The notes below the pieces were generated by a model. The model worked only from the letters and a program-made list of their open reading frames with translations. It was not told the origin of the DNA and ran no database searches. Positions 34,740 to 44,575 of a stretch of 64,000 nucleotides of DNA are shown piece after piece. How positions within the stretch are numbered: the first letter of the stretch is position 1; the number at the start of each line of letters is the position of its first letter. Both the position numbers and the translations under genes were made by a program. This DNA comes from Dialister histaminiformans (GTDB lineage: Bacteria > Bacillota > Negativicutes > Veillonellales > Dialisteraceae): assembly GCF_900103425.1 (NCBI RefSeq), contig NZ_FMXA01000003.1:124001-188000 (forward strand), written 5' to 3'.

Positions 34740-35420
34740 TAGCAATCAACTATCTCCCATCCGTTCAGCGGATGGGCCACCCTTTCTCTCCAGAAAGGAA
34801 TTTCATATAGTATTCTTTCCTATATAAAATTCCCCCGCTTACTGTACGATGTGGAAGCAGGAACATCGTCTTGTAATCCCCCCTGCAGTGCATTAGCAAA
34901 CTTATAAGCAGATTCAGGTAAGCTCATCAAACTGCGCCTTTCGGGATAGAAAAAGGGAATGAGAACAATAGCTTATTGTAATTGGCTGTAAATCTATAGC
35001 ATTATGAAATTATTGATTTCCATAAAATTGTCAGCCCGGTCTACATTGTACGTCGGTGGATAGTTGATTCCTGGTTGTAAAATCAGGGGAGGAAAGCCTG
35101 CTCATAAGCGTTATTCATACAAAACGCGATTTCCAGCTTTAGAGCAAACCGACCCACCACTTATAGAAAATTCTGATGAATTTACGAATTTTCGGAATTG
35201 TGGGCAATGATGAGAATGTCTTTTCATCATTCCACTCTCAAAAATTATCTCAATCTTTAAAGCAGACCTGGTTGCCTTTAATAAGGAAATTCTTCAAATT
35301 TCTGAAATAAAAGATTTGCAACCCGCAACAACAATCCCTTGTTGTCGCGCCAATGAAGCTCGATAAACACTAGCTCCATTGGCATTAAAAAACACAAAAA
35401 ATGTCCTATCCCCCAAATAA
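34740..35420. repeat. Dispersed non-coding repeat, copy B
   Basis: A gene-free stretch resembling 29150-29620 throughout. Its last part (35250-35390, 141 bases) appears identical to 39915-40055. Landmarks are a CATCCG...CGGATG hairpin, TGTACGATGTGGAAGCAGG, the GGCTGTAAATCTATAGCATTATGAAAT block, an AATGATGAGAA...TTTTCATCATT hairpin, then GCAGACCTGGTTGCC, CCCGCAACAAC and CGCCAATGAAGC. The minus-strand frame is broken by stops. Confidence 0.75.
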
Positions 35421-35455
35421 TCTATACGCCCCAGCGCAACCAATGCTTAACACAC

Positions 35456-35494
35456 AAAAAAAGTGTTGTGAGAAAATTCTCACAACACTTTTTA
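35456..35494. terminator. Terminator of the second ornithine decarboxylase gene
   Basis: AAAAAAAGTGTTGTGAG with its complement, 7-base loop, T-rich on either strand. Confidence 0.85.
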
Positions 35495-35519
35495 TTTACA
35501 GGTAATCAGAATTCACTGA

Positions 35520-37760
35520 TTATCTTGCATCCTTTTCAAGCAGTGCCTTACGTTCAGCAGCTGTCTTCTTGTAGTTTTCTTCAGCTTCCTTGGTCAGGCA
35601 GTATGCGAATGCACGAACGGAGCCATCTTCAACCTTGTTGAAGTATACACCCTGAATTTCCGGTGCAAATCCTGGCAGTACGTTGATGCCTTCTTCCAGT
35701 GCGCTGAAGTACTTAATGTTGCTTTCGCTCCAACGTTCACCTGGCTGCATGGTCAGAATTCCTGGCGGGTATGGAAGAGCGCCTTCCAGTGCTACACGGC
35801 CTTCAGCTTCGGACAGTCTTACCAGTTCGCAGTGACCACGAACGAGTTCGAAGTTAGCTTCCTGTGGAGTCATGAAATATTCTGGCAGGTATTCACGGAG
35901 GAACAGACGCTGCTGATATACATTAACCTTGCGGGAAGAATAGAAGTCCTGCATCTTCTGGCACAGCTGTTTCAGAGTCATGCCCTTGTAGGTATCTTCA
36001 TTTGCCTGGTAAATTTCCGGCAGAACATCAGCCATGAGAGCATCTTCGTCAACGAGTCTTTCGAATTCAACGAGTTTAGCTACCAGGTCAGATGCCTTAG
36101 CCATATCGGTACCTGGGGTGAGCAGGAACAGAATAGCGTTCAGGTCGTTCTTTTCCGGAACCAGATTGTTTCTCTGGAGGAACTTGGAAATGATGGAGCC
36201 ATGGATACCGAACTTGGTGTATTCACCGGTCTTCATATCGATACCTGGGGTCATCAGCTGGAGGTGAACCGGGTCCATCAGGAACTGGTTTTCGCCATAG
36301 CCTTCGAATCCGTGCCACTTAGCACCTGGAGTCATTGTCCAGTAAGCGGTATCGTCAATCATCTTTTCAGTGTCCCCTTCAATCCACGGTTTGCCATGAA
36401 CGGTTTCCGGAACCATTGGATGGAAGTAGTGGCAGTTACGGAGAATTGCCTTACGCAGTTCAATGCCTGTACGCATTACTTTTCTCCACATGTACTTACC
36501 AGCTTTGCCTTCCAGCATACGAGCGTTAACGTCGAGGGATGCGAAAATCTGATACAGTGGGGAAGTAGATTCATGGAGCATGAATGCGTTGTTCAGTCTT
36601 TCATGGTTTACATAGCGTTCCTGGCCAGCAATGTGGCTATCCTTCTTGAGGATCTGGGATGCCTGAGAGAAACCAGACTGGAGCTTATGTACAGAGTGAG
36701 TTACGAAAATGCCCGGGTCTTCCGGTCCGAGGTTATCGATAAGCAGCGGGCTGCAGTCTCTCATCATCGGAATGAACTGTTCATAACCAACCCATGCAGA
36801 GTCGAACAGGATGTAGTCGCACAGATGGCCAATCTTTCTGATTACTTCACGTGCATTGTAAATGCAGCCATCATAGGTGCCGAGCTGAATAACTGCCAGA
36901 CGAACTGGTCTCTTAGCCTTAGCCTTAACCGGGTCACGTTCAGCAATCAGCTTACGGATATATTCTTCATTGAAGCAGTGATCCTTAATGCCGCCGATGG
37001 AGCCGAATGCGTTACGAGCATCTTCCAGATATACCGGAACAGCGCCAGCCTGAACCAGAGCGCCCTGAGAAATGGACTTGTGGTTGTTGCGGTCATAAAG
37101 AACGATATCGCCTGGTGCGAGTACTGCGTTCAGAACAATCTTGTTGGATGTGGAGGTACCATTCAGTACGAAGTATGCTCTATCGCAATTGAATACTCTT
37201 GCTGCATGAGCTTCTGCTTCGCCCGGAGCGCCATCATGGAGCAGGAGGTCGCCCATAGCTGCATCAGAGCAGGAGCAGTCTGCACGGAATACGTTCGGTC
37301 CGAAGAAATCATAGAATATACGTCCAGCCGGATGCTGCTGATAGGATTCACCAATGTGGTGACCTGGTGTTGTCCAGGAGTTACGGCAGCTGTCTGCGTA
37401 TCCTTCCAGAGCCTTGAAGAATGGCGGGAGCAGCTTGTCTTCATATTCATTAGCAGCTTTCTTAATCTGGAAAACATAAGCGTCATGCTTTACCTTATCA
37501 AGGCTCAGAGCGCCTCTTACTTTGCCTTCCAGAGCATCCGGAATCATAGCGCCCTTGGTGAGGACTGCAAATACCGGAATGCCGAATGCTTCAACAGCTT
37601 CAGCTTTTGCCAGAGCCTGAATGTCTTCGTCCAGATCAGTAATGATTACAGCAGATACATCGGTGAAATCGGTGTCGCAAATGCAAACCTGGTCACGGTC
37701 AGCTACTACGCCGAATAATTCCATTGCTTTTGGAGAATATGCATACTTAAGATGTTTCAA
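35520..37760 (-). CDS. Ornithine decarboxylase (SpeC/SpeF type), second copy
   Basis: A 746-residue paralogue of the decarboxylase at 21967. Translation appears to start at a TTG (37760), 8 bases after AAGGGGG, giving MKHLKYAYSPKA, which aligns with MKHFKLAYSDKA of the first copy. The wing domain (1-110) is followed by TTPGHHIGES, FVLNGTSTSNK, the PLP lysine in HSVHKLQSGFSQAS (about residue 355), NAFMLHESTSPLYQIFA and the C-terminal GRVALEGALPYPPG. The HKLQ(S/A)GFSQ segment is closer to SpeF, whereas copy 1 with HKQQAGFS is closer to SpeC. An extra Lys/Glu-rich tail follows residue 725. Strong codon bias leaves a 628-codon antisense open frame. It is monocistronic. Confidence 0.87.
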   Translation of the reverse strand: MKHLKYAYSPKAMELFGVVADRDQVCICDTDFTDVSAVIITDLDEDIQALAKAEAVEAFGIPVFAVLTKGAMIPDALEGKVRGALSLDKVKHDAYVFQIKKAANEYEDKLLPPFFKALEGYADSCRNSWTTPGHHIGESYQQHPAGRIFYDFFGPNVFRADCSCSDAAMGDLLLHDGAPGEAEAHAARVFNCDRAYFVLNGTSTSNKIVLNAVLAPGDIVLYDRNNHKSISQGALVQAGAVPVYLEDARNAFGSIGGIKDHCFNEEYIRKLIAERDPVKAKAKRPVRLAVIQLGTYDGCIYNAREVIRKIGHLCDYILFDSAWVGYEQFIPMMRDCSPLLIDNLGPEDPGIFVTHSVHKLQSGFSQASQILKKDSHIAGQERYVNHERLNNAFMLHESTSPLYQIFASLDVNARMLEGKAGKYMWRKVMRTGIELRKAILRNCHYFHPMVPETVHGKPWIEGDTEKMIDDTAYWTMTPGAKWHGFEGYGENQFLMDPVHLQLMTPGIDMKTGEYTKFGIHGSIISKFLQRNNLVPEKNDLNAILFLLTPGTDMAKASDLVAKLVEFERLVDEDALMADVLPEIYQANEDTYKGMTLKQLCQKMQDFYSSRKVNVYQQRLFLREYLPEYFMTPQEANFELVRGHCELVRLSEAEGRVALEGALPYPPGILTMQPGERWSESNIKYFSALEEGINVLPGFAPEIQGVYFNKVEDGSVRAFAYCLTKEAEENYKKTAAERKALLEKDAR

Positions 37761-38429
37761 AAGAATAACCCCCTTAAAACAAATAGTAAATGAATAGTAT
37801 ATATCACGTGCGCACTTTGGAAACCTTCATCTCAGGCTTCACTATAAACAGTTTAGCATGAAGTTCTATCGTGTACCAATACTTCATAACGTAAAAATAA
37901 ATTTTTGTAAACAATTTATATAATAAATCATCATAAAATAATTATCTATTGATTAACATAACTAAAATGATTATAGTTTTTGTTTTCTTTGATTTTTATA
38001 TAGCTTTTGTATTATCAATAGTCTTTTGAAAGAATATTACACTTTTATTATAATTATTAGTTATTCTAATAATCCAGTATTTTTCCCTTTGGGTATGCCT
38101 TTTCACTGGAAAGCCATTCAAAGAAACAACTTTTACTACAGTCAGGCCACCTGCTTTTCTCCTGGTATATTTATTTATCTATAATGGCAGCCTTTACCCG
38201 TATATGTTTTCCTGATTGTTTACCTGTCTTTCCAGCCGTATAAAGATATATTTTTTAATATTTTCATTTCGTTTTTTATCGCAGTGCTATATAATATATT
38301 ATATATACTCTTTATATACTTTTTATTTTTGAAAATCAGATGGCTTCTTTTCTATCTGTCGTTTGTCAACATAGCCATCTTTATATGCACCAGGATATAC
38401 ACCTGACAAGCAGTATGAGGTACATAGGT
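37761..38429. other. Intergenic region upstream of both the second decarboxylase and the aminotransferase
   Basis: Very AT-rich and divergent. The leftmost 150 bases are the decarboxylase leader and promoter. The rest has no frame I would call. The region just before 38430 carries a GAGG site for the aminotransferase. Confidence 0.5.
37883..37911 (-). promoter_or_regulatory. Possible promoter of the second decarboxylase gene
   Basis: TTTACA (complement at 37906-37911), 17 bases, TATGAA (complement at 37883-37888), about 120 bases ahead of the TTG start. Confidence 0.55.
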
Positions 38430-39602
38430 ATGGATATCGAAACATTTAAGCTGGAAGAATGGCTGAAAAAGAGAGAATCTAAAACCCGTTTCAATCTTGC
38501 AGAAAATTGCGTATATGCGGTAACACTGGATGATTTTTTCCATATTGCCCGCATTGATAAAAAATCATTCCTTAACGATTTCTGCAGTATCAAGATGGAT
38601 TATGGCAATATAGACGGAGGCACACCGGAGCTGAAAAGTGCTATAGCCGAACAGTATAAGAATGTAAAACCTGAAGACATTCTGGCCGTTCACGGAGCAA
38701 CCTTTGCCAATACCCATCTGGTATGGTCGCTGGTAAAACCACAGGATAACATTATCGCGATTTATCCGGACTACCAGCAGTTTATTTCTATTCCTAAATC
38801 TTTTGGAGCCGAAGTACGCATGCTTCATCGCTCCCCTGAAGATGGATATGCTATCCATAAGGACGAACTTGACAGAATCTGTGATGAAAACACCAAACTT
38901 ATCACCCTTTCCAACCCCAATAATCCAACCGGTGCACTCCTGTCTATGGATGAATTAAATGAACTCATTTCCATTGCCAGGAAATATAATGCTTATATTA
39001 TCTGTGATGAAGTATACAGCCATATTCTGCAGGATGATCAGGTCTGCCCATCTATAGCGGATCTCTATGAAAAAGGCATCTCTGTTGGTTCCCTTTCAAA
39101 AACCTGTTCCATGGCCGGGCTCCGCCTTGGCTGGATTGCCACCCGGGATAAGGAAGCACTTCATATCCTGAAGCAGCACTCAGCATATAATATGAGCAGC
39201 ATTGGCGGCCTGAAGGAATATATTGCCATATCTGCCCTTAAACATCAGAAGGCTCTCATCGACAGAAACATGAGTCTGCTCCGTGTAAACCTGATTACGC
39301 TGGATGGGTGGCTTCGCCAGAACAAAAAGCATCTGTCCTATGTATATCCTAAAGCTGGTTCCACGGTCCTGGTATTTTATCATCAGAAGAATGTATCTTC
39401 TATTAAATTCTGCAACTATCTGTTTGATACCACCGGTACATTGATTACTCCAGGCGATGTTTTCAGTGTCCCAAACAGTTTCCGTATCAGTTATGCCTGT
39501 GACCACCGCCAGCTGGTAGCAGGGCTTATGTGCTTAAGTGAAGCATGCAAAAAACTAAATGAAAATCCGCACTTCCTCGATGATGAATCCGATGAAGTCT
39601 GA
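38430..39602 (+). CDS. Class I/II PLP-dependent aminotransferase
   Basis: A 390-residue fold-type I enzyme, taking the start MDIETFKLEEW (38430), which has GAGG 9 bases before it; the frame extends 30 codons further without a ribosome site. Visible features: MDYGNIDGGTPELKSAIAEQY near the N-terminus, SNPNNPTGALLS with the Asn contacting PLP, ICDEVYSHIL, and the Schiff-base lysine in GSLSKTCSMAGLRLGW. The late RISYACD carries the Arg that binds the substrate carboxylate. The N-terminal region around ENCVYAVTLDDF is less typical. The substrate is unknown. It stands alone between the second decarboxylase and lysS, followed by a strong terminator. Confidence 0.82.
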   Translation: MDIETFKLEEWLKKRESKTRFNLAENCVYAVTLDDFFHIARIDKKSFLNDFCSIKMDYGNIDGGTPELKSAIAEQYKNVKPEDILAVHGATFANTHLVWSLVKPQDNIIAIYPDYQQFISIPKSFGAEVRMLHRSPEDGYAIHKDELDRICDENTKLITLSNPNNPTGALLSMDELNELISIARKYNAYIICDEVYSHILQDDQVCPSIADLYEKGISVGSLSKTCSMAGLRLGWIATRDKEALHILKQHSAYNMSSIGGLKEYIAISALKHQKALIDRNMSLLRVNLITLDGWLRQNKKHLSYVYPKAGSTVLVFYHQKNVSSIKFCNYLFDTTGTLITPGDVFSVPNSFRISYACDHRQLVAGLMCLSEACKKLNENPHFLDDESDEV

Positions 39603-39626
39603 AGAATGATGGAATATGAAATTACA

Positions 39627-39667
39627 AAACACAGCAGGGTGAATGTTCAACCTGCTGTGTTTTTATG
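39627..39667 (+). terminator. Terminator of the aminotransferase gene
   Basis: AAAACACAGCAGG and CCTGCTGTGTTTT arms around a 13-base loop, then T's. Confidence 0.8.
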
Positions 39668-39865
39668 TTCCCTTCCAGTAAGAAGAGAATTGCAGGGATA
39701 CAGGCCCAAAAGTGTTATTCCATAATTCTATACCAATATTCAATCAAAGTTCCCAAACCATCGACTCGAGGCAGCAAATCCCTACGGGATTCGAGCGGGC
39801 ACCTCAGCATCAAAAGGCGGGCCAGCAAAAACTTCTAATGGGTGTTGTTGTGTGATAGATGTTGC

Positions 39866-40090
39866 ACATAGAATGACGAGAATCCCTTCTCGTCATCCTT
39901 CCCCAAAAATCATATCAATCTTTAAAGCAGACCTGGTTGCCTTTAATAAGGAAATTCTTCAAATTTCTGAAATAAAAGATTTGCAACCCGCAACAACAAT
40001 CCCTTGTTGTCGCGCCAATGAAGCTCGATAAACACTAGCTCCATTGGCATTAAAACACACACAAAATGCCCTATAACCCCAAAATGTCCT
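39866..40090. repeat. Dispersed non-coding repeat, copy C
   Basis: It starts with a TGACGAGAA / TTCTCGTCA hairpin (about 39871-39893). It continues with a 141-base block (39915-40055) that appears identical to 35250-35390, and ends in a tandem-like AAAATG(C/T)CCTATAACCC motif. Confidence 0.8.
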
Positions 40091-40115
40091 ATAACCCTAA
40101 CCCGAATTGCAGAAC

Positions 40116-40148
40116 AAAAAAGAGGTGAAATTAATTCACCTCTTTTTT
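40116..40148. terminator. Terminator of greA-lysS
   Basis: AAAAAGAGGTGAA and TTCACCTCTTTTT arms with a short AT loop. Confidence 0.85.
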
Positions 40149-40193
40149 ATATGACTTTATATGACTTTATATGACTTTCAGACTAAACCAGAA

Positions 40194-41690
40194 TTAGTCA
40201 TCTTCGCCTTCCGGAGCCGGCTTCATCATCGGGAAGAGAATTACATCACGGATGGAGCGGGAACCTGTCATGAGCATGAACAGACGGTCAAGACCGATGC
40301 CCAGGCCTGCTGTTGGCGGCATGCCGTATTCCAAAGCCTTCATGAAGTCTTCATCTACTGGATGAGCTTCATCATCACCATGTTCTCTTTCTTCCTGCTG
40401 AAGTTCAAATCTCTTGCGTTGATCCAGCGGATCGTTCAATTCGGAGAACCCGTTAGCCAGTTCGCGTGTGAAGATGTAAGATTCGAAACGGTCAGTGAGA
40501 CGTGGATTTTCTGCGTTAAGCTTGGACAGCGGGGATACTTCGATTGGATGCATGGTAATGTGGCATGGCTGAACGAGCTTATCTTCAACATAGTCATCAA
40601 ATACGTTAGCAAGAATCTTGCCTGCACCATCGAATTCGCCGTATTCTACGTTGAGCTTGTCAGCAATAGCACGTGCATGTTCCAGGTCGGAGAGATCACC
40701 GAAGTCTTCACCGGTGAACTTCTTTACTGCTTCAACCATGGTCATACGCGGCCACGGCGGGGTAACGTCGAGTTCAACGCCTTCATATACGAAGCGGGTA
40801 TTGCCATATGCTGCCTGAGCGCACAGAGCAACAACTTCTTCTGTCTGTCTGATAGCGTCTTCGATATCACCATAAGCCTGGTAGGTTTCAATTGCGGTAA
40901 ATTCCGGGTTATGCTTTGTATCCATACCTTCGTTTCTGAAGTTACGGGTAATTTCAAAGTTACGGTCAATGCCGCCAACCAGCAGTCTCTTCAGATACAG
41001 TTCCGGAGCGATACGCAGGTACATAGTCATGTCCAGAGCGTTCAGATGAGTAATGAATGGACGGGCATTTGCGCCGCCATACAGTGGCTGAAGAACCGGG
41101 GTTTCTACTTCGAGGAATCCATGTTCAGTGTAATACTTTCTGATAGCTGCGAGCATTCTTGTACGGGTTTCGAATGTTCTTCTTACTTCCGGATTCATAA
41201 TCAGGTCAACGTATCTCATACGATAACGCTGTTCCTTATCAGTAAGGCCATGCCACTTATCCGGGAGTGGGCGCAGAGCCTTGGTAAGAATAGTGTAGCT
41301 TTCTACGCGAACGGTGATTTCGCCGGTGTGGGTACGGAATACAATGCCGTCAACACCAATGATATCGCCTCTGTCCAGAAGGTGGAACAGCTGCCATTCT
41401 CTGTCTGTCAGGGTATCCTGACGGAAGTAAAGCTGAATGTCGCCTCTTGCATCACGAAGAGTTGCAAATGCTGTCTTACCATGATCACGGATGATCATCA
41501 GACGGCCAGCAATTCTTACGTGTTCACCGGACTGTTCCAGTGCATCCGCATTTTCAATAATCTGAGTGCTGGAGTGATCCCAATTAAATGCCTGGCCAAA
41601 TGGTTCATATCCGAGTGCACGAATCTGATCAAGCTTGCCAATTCTGATTTCTCTCTGTTCGTTAGTGTGCGGTCTGGTCTGTTCTGTCAT
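40194..41690 (-). CDS. lysS: Lysyl-tRNA synthetase, class II
   Basis: 498 residues, the typical length. The N-terminal OB-fold anticodon-binding domain (about 55-160, VRIAGRLMIIRDHGKTAFATL) precedes the class II core. That core has motif 1 around RTRMLAAIRKYYTEHGFLEVETP, motif 2 as FRNEGMDTKHNPEFTAIE, and motif 3 as GLGIGLDRLFMLMTGSRSIRD. It charges tRNA-Lys. It follows greA with a 144-base gap that holds no clear terminator, an arrangement known in several Bacillota. Rare use of TTA/CTA/TCA codons leaves a 517-codon antisense open frame, in line with high expression. Confidence 0.96.
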   Translation of the reverse strand: MTEQTRPHTNEQREIRIGKLDQIRALGYEPFGQAFNWDHSSTQIIENADALEQSGEHVRIAGRLMIIRDHGKTAFATLRDARGDIQLYFRQDTLTDREWQLFHLLDRGDIIGVDGIVFRTHTGEITVRVESYTILTKALRPLPDKWHGLTDKEQRYRMRYVDLIMNPEVRRTFETRTRMLAAIRKYYTEHGFLEVETPVLQPLYGGANARPFITHLNALDMTMYLRIAPELYLKRLLVGGIDRNFEITRNFRNEGMDTKHNPEFTAIETYQAYGDIEDAIRQTEEVVALCAQAAYGNTRFVYEGVELDVTPPWPRMTMVEAVKKFTGEDFGDLSDLEHARAIADKLNVEYGEFDGAGKILANVFDDYVEDKLVQPCHITMHPIEVSPLSKLNAENPRLTDRFESYIFTRELANGFSELNDPLDQRKRFELQQEEREHGDDEAHPVDEDFMKALEYGMPPTAGLGIGLDRLFMLMTGSRSIRDVILFPMMKPAPEGEDD

Positions 41691-41834
41691 AATAGTTATC
41701 TCGCTTTCGATTAATAAAAGTGTATAAAAGTAATAAATACGCTTCCCACAGGAAGTAAAATTTCCAACAAAATAAATCAGGATTATTTCTTATTATATTG
41801 CCGAGGTATTACTTTAGTATGAGCCTGTGGGGGC

Positions 41835-42320
41835 TCATTTATTTGTACTGCCGCTGATTTCAAGCACCTTGTACTTGATTACGCCAGCAGGGGTATCCAC
41901 TTCTACTTCATCGCCAGCCTTGGTTCCGAGCAATGCTCTGCCAACCGGGGAATCATTAGAAATCTTTCCTTCGAAAGGATCAGCTTCCGTGCTGCCCACG
42001 ATAGTTACAGTTTCTTCTTCATTCGTCTTCTCATCGCGAATGCGAACGGTGGAAGCCATAGCTACATGATTACTCTTTGTAGTCTGAATGACTACCGCAG
42101 TACGAATCTGCGCTTCCAGCTCGAGGATTCTGCCTTCAACGAAGGACTGCTCATTCTTAGCATCATCATATTCGGAGTTTTCCGAAAGATCGCCCATGGC
42201 AATCGCTTCCTTCAGACGCTGTGCAACTTCAGCACGCTTCCTGGTCTTCAGCTGTGTAAGCTCTTCCTTCATCTTCTCAAGGAATTCCTGGGTGACGTAC
42301 GTGCGCTGTGGTTCTGCCAT
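41835..42320 (-). CDS. greA: Transcription elongation factor GreA
   Basis: 161 residues. The ATG at 42320 (MAEPQRTYVTQ) has GAAAGGAGC upstream. The N-terminal coiled coil (to about 80) carries the acidic tip GDLSENSEYDDAKNEQ, which reaches into the RNA polymerase secondary channel to stimulate cleavage of backtracked RNA. The C-terminal FKBP-like domain shows VRIRDEKTNEEETVTIVGSTEADP and NDSPVGRALLGTKAGDEVEV. First gene of a probable greA-lysS unit. Confidence 0.96.
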   Translation of the reverse strand: MAEPQRTYVTQEFLEKMKEELTQLKTRKRAEVAQRLKEAIAMGDLSENSEYDDAKNEQSFVEGRILELEAQIRTAVVIQTTKSNHVAMASTVRIRDEKTNEEETVTIVGSTEADPFEGKISNDSPVGRALLGTKAGDEVEVDTPAGVIKYKVLEISGSTNK

Positions 42321-42481
42321 ATGTCTGCTCCTTTCCTCATAAGATACTATTTTAAAGTTGTCTTTTGAAATAGTTCGTGACCTTAGTATAATCGTATTCA
42401 TAAAATATGTCAAACGAAATTTTCTAATTAAATTATTACTTTTTTAGTATCTTTTTTCTTAATAATTATCTCTTATCAGTA

Positions 42482-42796
42482 TTATGCATATATTTTGCAC
42501 TTATTCACGATTTTGCGGATATGGACTATGCATCCCACAACTGCGCCGTATGCACTCCATAATGCGAATACATCCGCTTTATCGCTTATCCACCAACCTG
42601 GTCCGCCACGGTCTGCGAATGCATGAATTATACAATGGTCAATGGAAATAAACATTTCTCTTAAATTTTCGCAAATTAAACCATATTTCCCCAAAATCTG
42701 TCTGTTTGGGGCTTCAGGATCGATACGAAGATTTTTACTATTTCTTTTAATTCTCCATTTTTCTCTCCCCTGTCCTCTGCCACCCGGCCTTCCCAT
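42482..42796 (-). CDS. Hypothetical protein of 104 residues, weakly supported
   Basis: The ATG at 42796 is preceded by AGGGGG at a good distance. The frame encodes a basic N-terminus (MGRPGGRGQGREKWRIKRN) and a cysteine-containing C-terminal half with a possible hydrophobic segment (VFALWSAYGAVVGCIVHI). I recognise no family. It lies upstream of greA in the same direction with a 160-base gap. It may be a real small gene or a chance frame. Confidence 0.35.
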   Translation of the reverse strand: MGRPGGRGQGREKWRIKRNSKNLRIDPEAPNRQILGKYGLICENLREMFISIDHCIIHAFADRGGPGWWISDKADVFALWSAYGAVVGCIVHIRKIVNKCKIYA

Positions 42797-43210
42797 GAAA
42801 AAACCCCCTGTTTTCCGGCATTTATCATCGGTTGCTCTCATTAATGAACATTATAAAAACATCACATTTTATAATGTTTTATCGAAGTAAAGTATGGCAA
42901 TTCATTAAAAACATGCAGTTATCTTTCGATTTCTCCATTTTTCATTTTTTGCCTTTAAAATGCATTAAAATTCATTGGCTTAAGGTCTTGTACTTGCTGC
43001 CTTTTCATTATGTTATATTGTGTACGTTTTTAAGAGCAAATCCTTACAGATTCACAGGCCTTATCTATTTTCTTTTTCTCTGTGTGTCTGTTCACACAGG
43101 ACATGGCCCTCTCTGTGCGGTATGTTTTCCGACGGTATCGCCGGCAGGTATGGCTGAATCCAGTCCAGCCTTTAACCGCACCTGCTTTCCATAGAAAGAA
43201 GGGATCTGTT
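42797..43210. other. Intergenic region before the frameshifted potE
   Basis: AT-rich on the left, ending in a ribosome site (AGAAAGAAGGGA) for the gene at 43211. No gene or known RNA element is supported. Confidence 0.5.
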
Positions 43211-44523
43211 ATGCAGAAAAGTAAAAAGATGGGAGTTATTCAGCTCACCCCACTGACCGCCATCAACATGATGGGCTCCGGTATCATTCTTTTTCCGGCC
43301 AATCTGGCTTCCATTGGAACCATTTCCATTTTCGGATGGATACTGGCCGCTCTGGGGGCTACGCTTCTGGCCTATGCCTTTTCCATCTGCGGCATGTTCA
43401 GCCGCAAGGGCGGCGGTATGGGCGGATATGCGGAATATCGCTTCGGTATCCGTGGGAATTTCGTAGCTAATTTTACCTATGCCATTTCACTGGTTATTGC
43501 CAACATTGCCATCGCCACCGGTGTAGTAAGTTACATGACCTACGTCTTCAACTGGACACTGTCTCCTGCAGGTACCTGTCTGGTCACCCTCCTTGTGCTC
43601 ATGTCCGCTGCCTCCATCAGCTTCTTCGGATCTAAGGCAGCCGGCAAGTTTTCCCCCCTGGAATCAGCTGCATACTCACCTCTATCGGTGGACTAATCCT
43701 GTTTGGATGGTATTTCTTCAGCCCATCCAACTATATGGCTGCATGGAATCCATCCCATCTGCCGTTTACCGCGGCGCTCCGGGACTCTATCGCTGTCATT
43801 CTCTGGGCATTCCTCGGGCTGGAAACCGCCTGTGCTAATTCCAGCGCCGTAGAGAACCCAGAAAAGAATGTTCCGATCGCCGTTCTAGGTGGTACTCTTC
43901 TGGCGGGAATCACCTACGCAATCTCCGCCGCAATCATCGGCGGACTGGTTCCCTATCAGGAACTCATGGTAAGCCATGCACCGTTTGGAATCGCCTACAG
44001 CAAGATGTTTGGACCTGTAGCCGGCACAGTGGTCTCCCTCCTTCTGGTTTGTTCCTGCTACGTATCTCTCACCGCATGGCAGTTTACCATTTCAGAAGTA
44101 GTCCGTTCCTCCGCCGTTATCGGTCATTTTCTTTCGTTCCTGAAAAAGGTAAACCGTTTCCGTGCACCTTATGTGGCCATCCTGCTGCTTCTTCTGATCC
44201 AGTCCGTTCTGGCCCTTTCCACCATGAGCCCTACCCTGCTCAAACAGTTCAATGTACTGATTAACCTGGCCGTGGTCATCAATCTGGTTCCCTATGTACT
44301 GTCCATGACCAGTATCCGTTCCCTCCTCCGTGAAGAAGGCATTACCGGAAACCGGGCCCAGACCGCGTACATTGCCGCTTTTGCAGGAACTATCTATTCC
44401 CTCTATGCCATTTACGGATGCGGCTGGACCATTATCAGTTATGGAGTGCTCTGCACCATCCTGGGATATGTTATCTCCGTAGTTAAGTACAGACATCCCA
44501 AAGTACAGCTGGCTCACAAGTAA
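43211..44523 (+). pseudogene. Third potE-like antiporter gene, interrupted by a frameshift in a C6 run
   Basis: It starts MQKSKKMGVIQLTPLTAINMMGSGI, an unmistakable PotE N-terminus, and keeps frame to about residue 148. There the run CCCCCC (43653-43658) shifts reading to an early stop at 43694. One extra C restores the frame: GISCILTSIGGLILFGWYFFSP joins it to the second half starting before 43735, which carries WAFLGLETACANSSAVENPEK and LTAWQFTISEV and ends ...HPKVQLAHK at 44523. Restored length is about 437 residues. By eye it is more like E. coli PotE in places (AVENPE(K/R)NVPIAVLGGTL) than copies 1 and 2. It may be a pseudogene, a slipping tract or an assembly error. Confidence 0.8.
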
Positions 44524-44575
44524 TACACGTCCATGCTGACACATCATTGTGCCGTCATCCCGGACGAAAAGTCAG

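Noticed and set aside
37761-37890. 27-codon frame (MKYWYTIELH...) upstream of the second decarboxylase, considered as a SpeFL-like leader peptide
   Set aside because: It has no ribosome site, starts within the proposed -10 region and does not resemble SpeFL.
40055-40100. Short tandem AAAATG(C/T)CCTATAACCC units considered as a CRISPR array
   Set aside because: Only two units, directly adjacent, no spacers and no cas genes.
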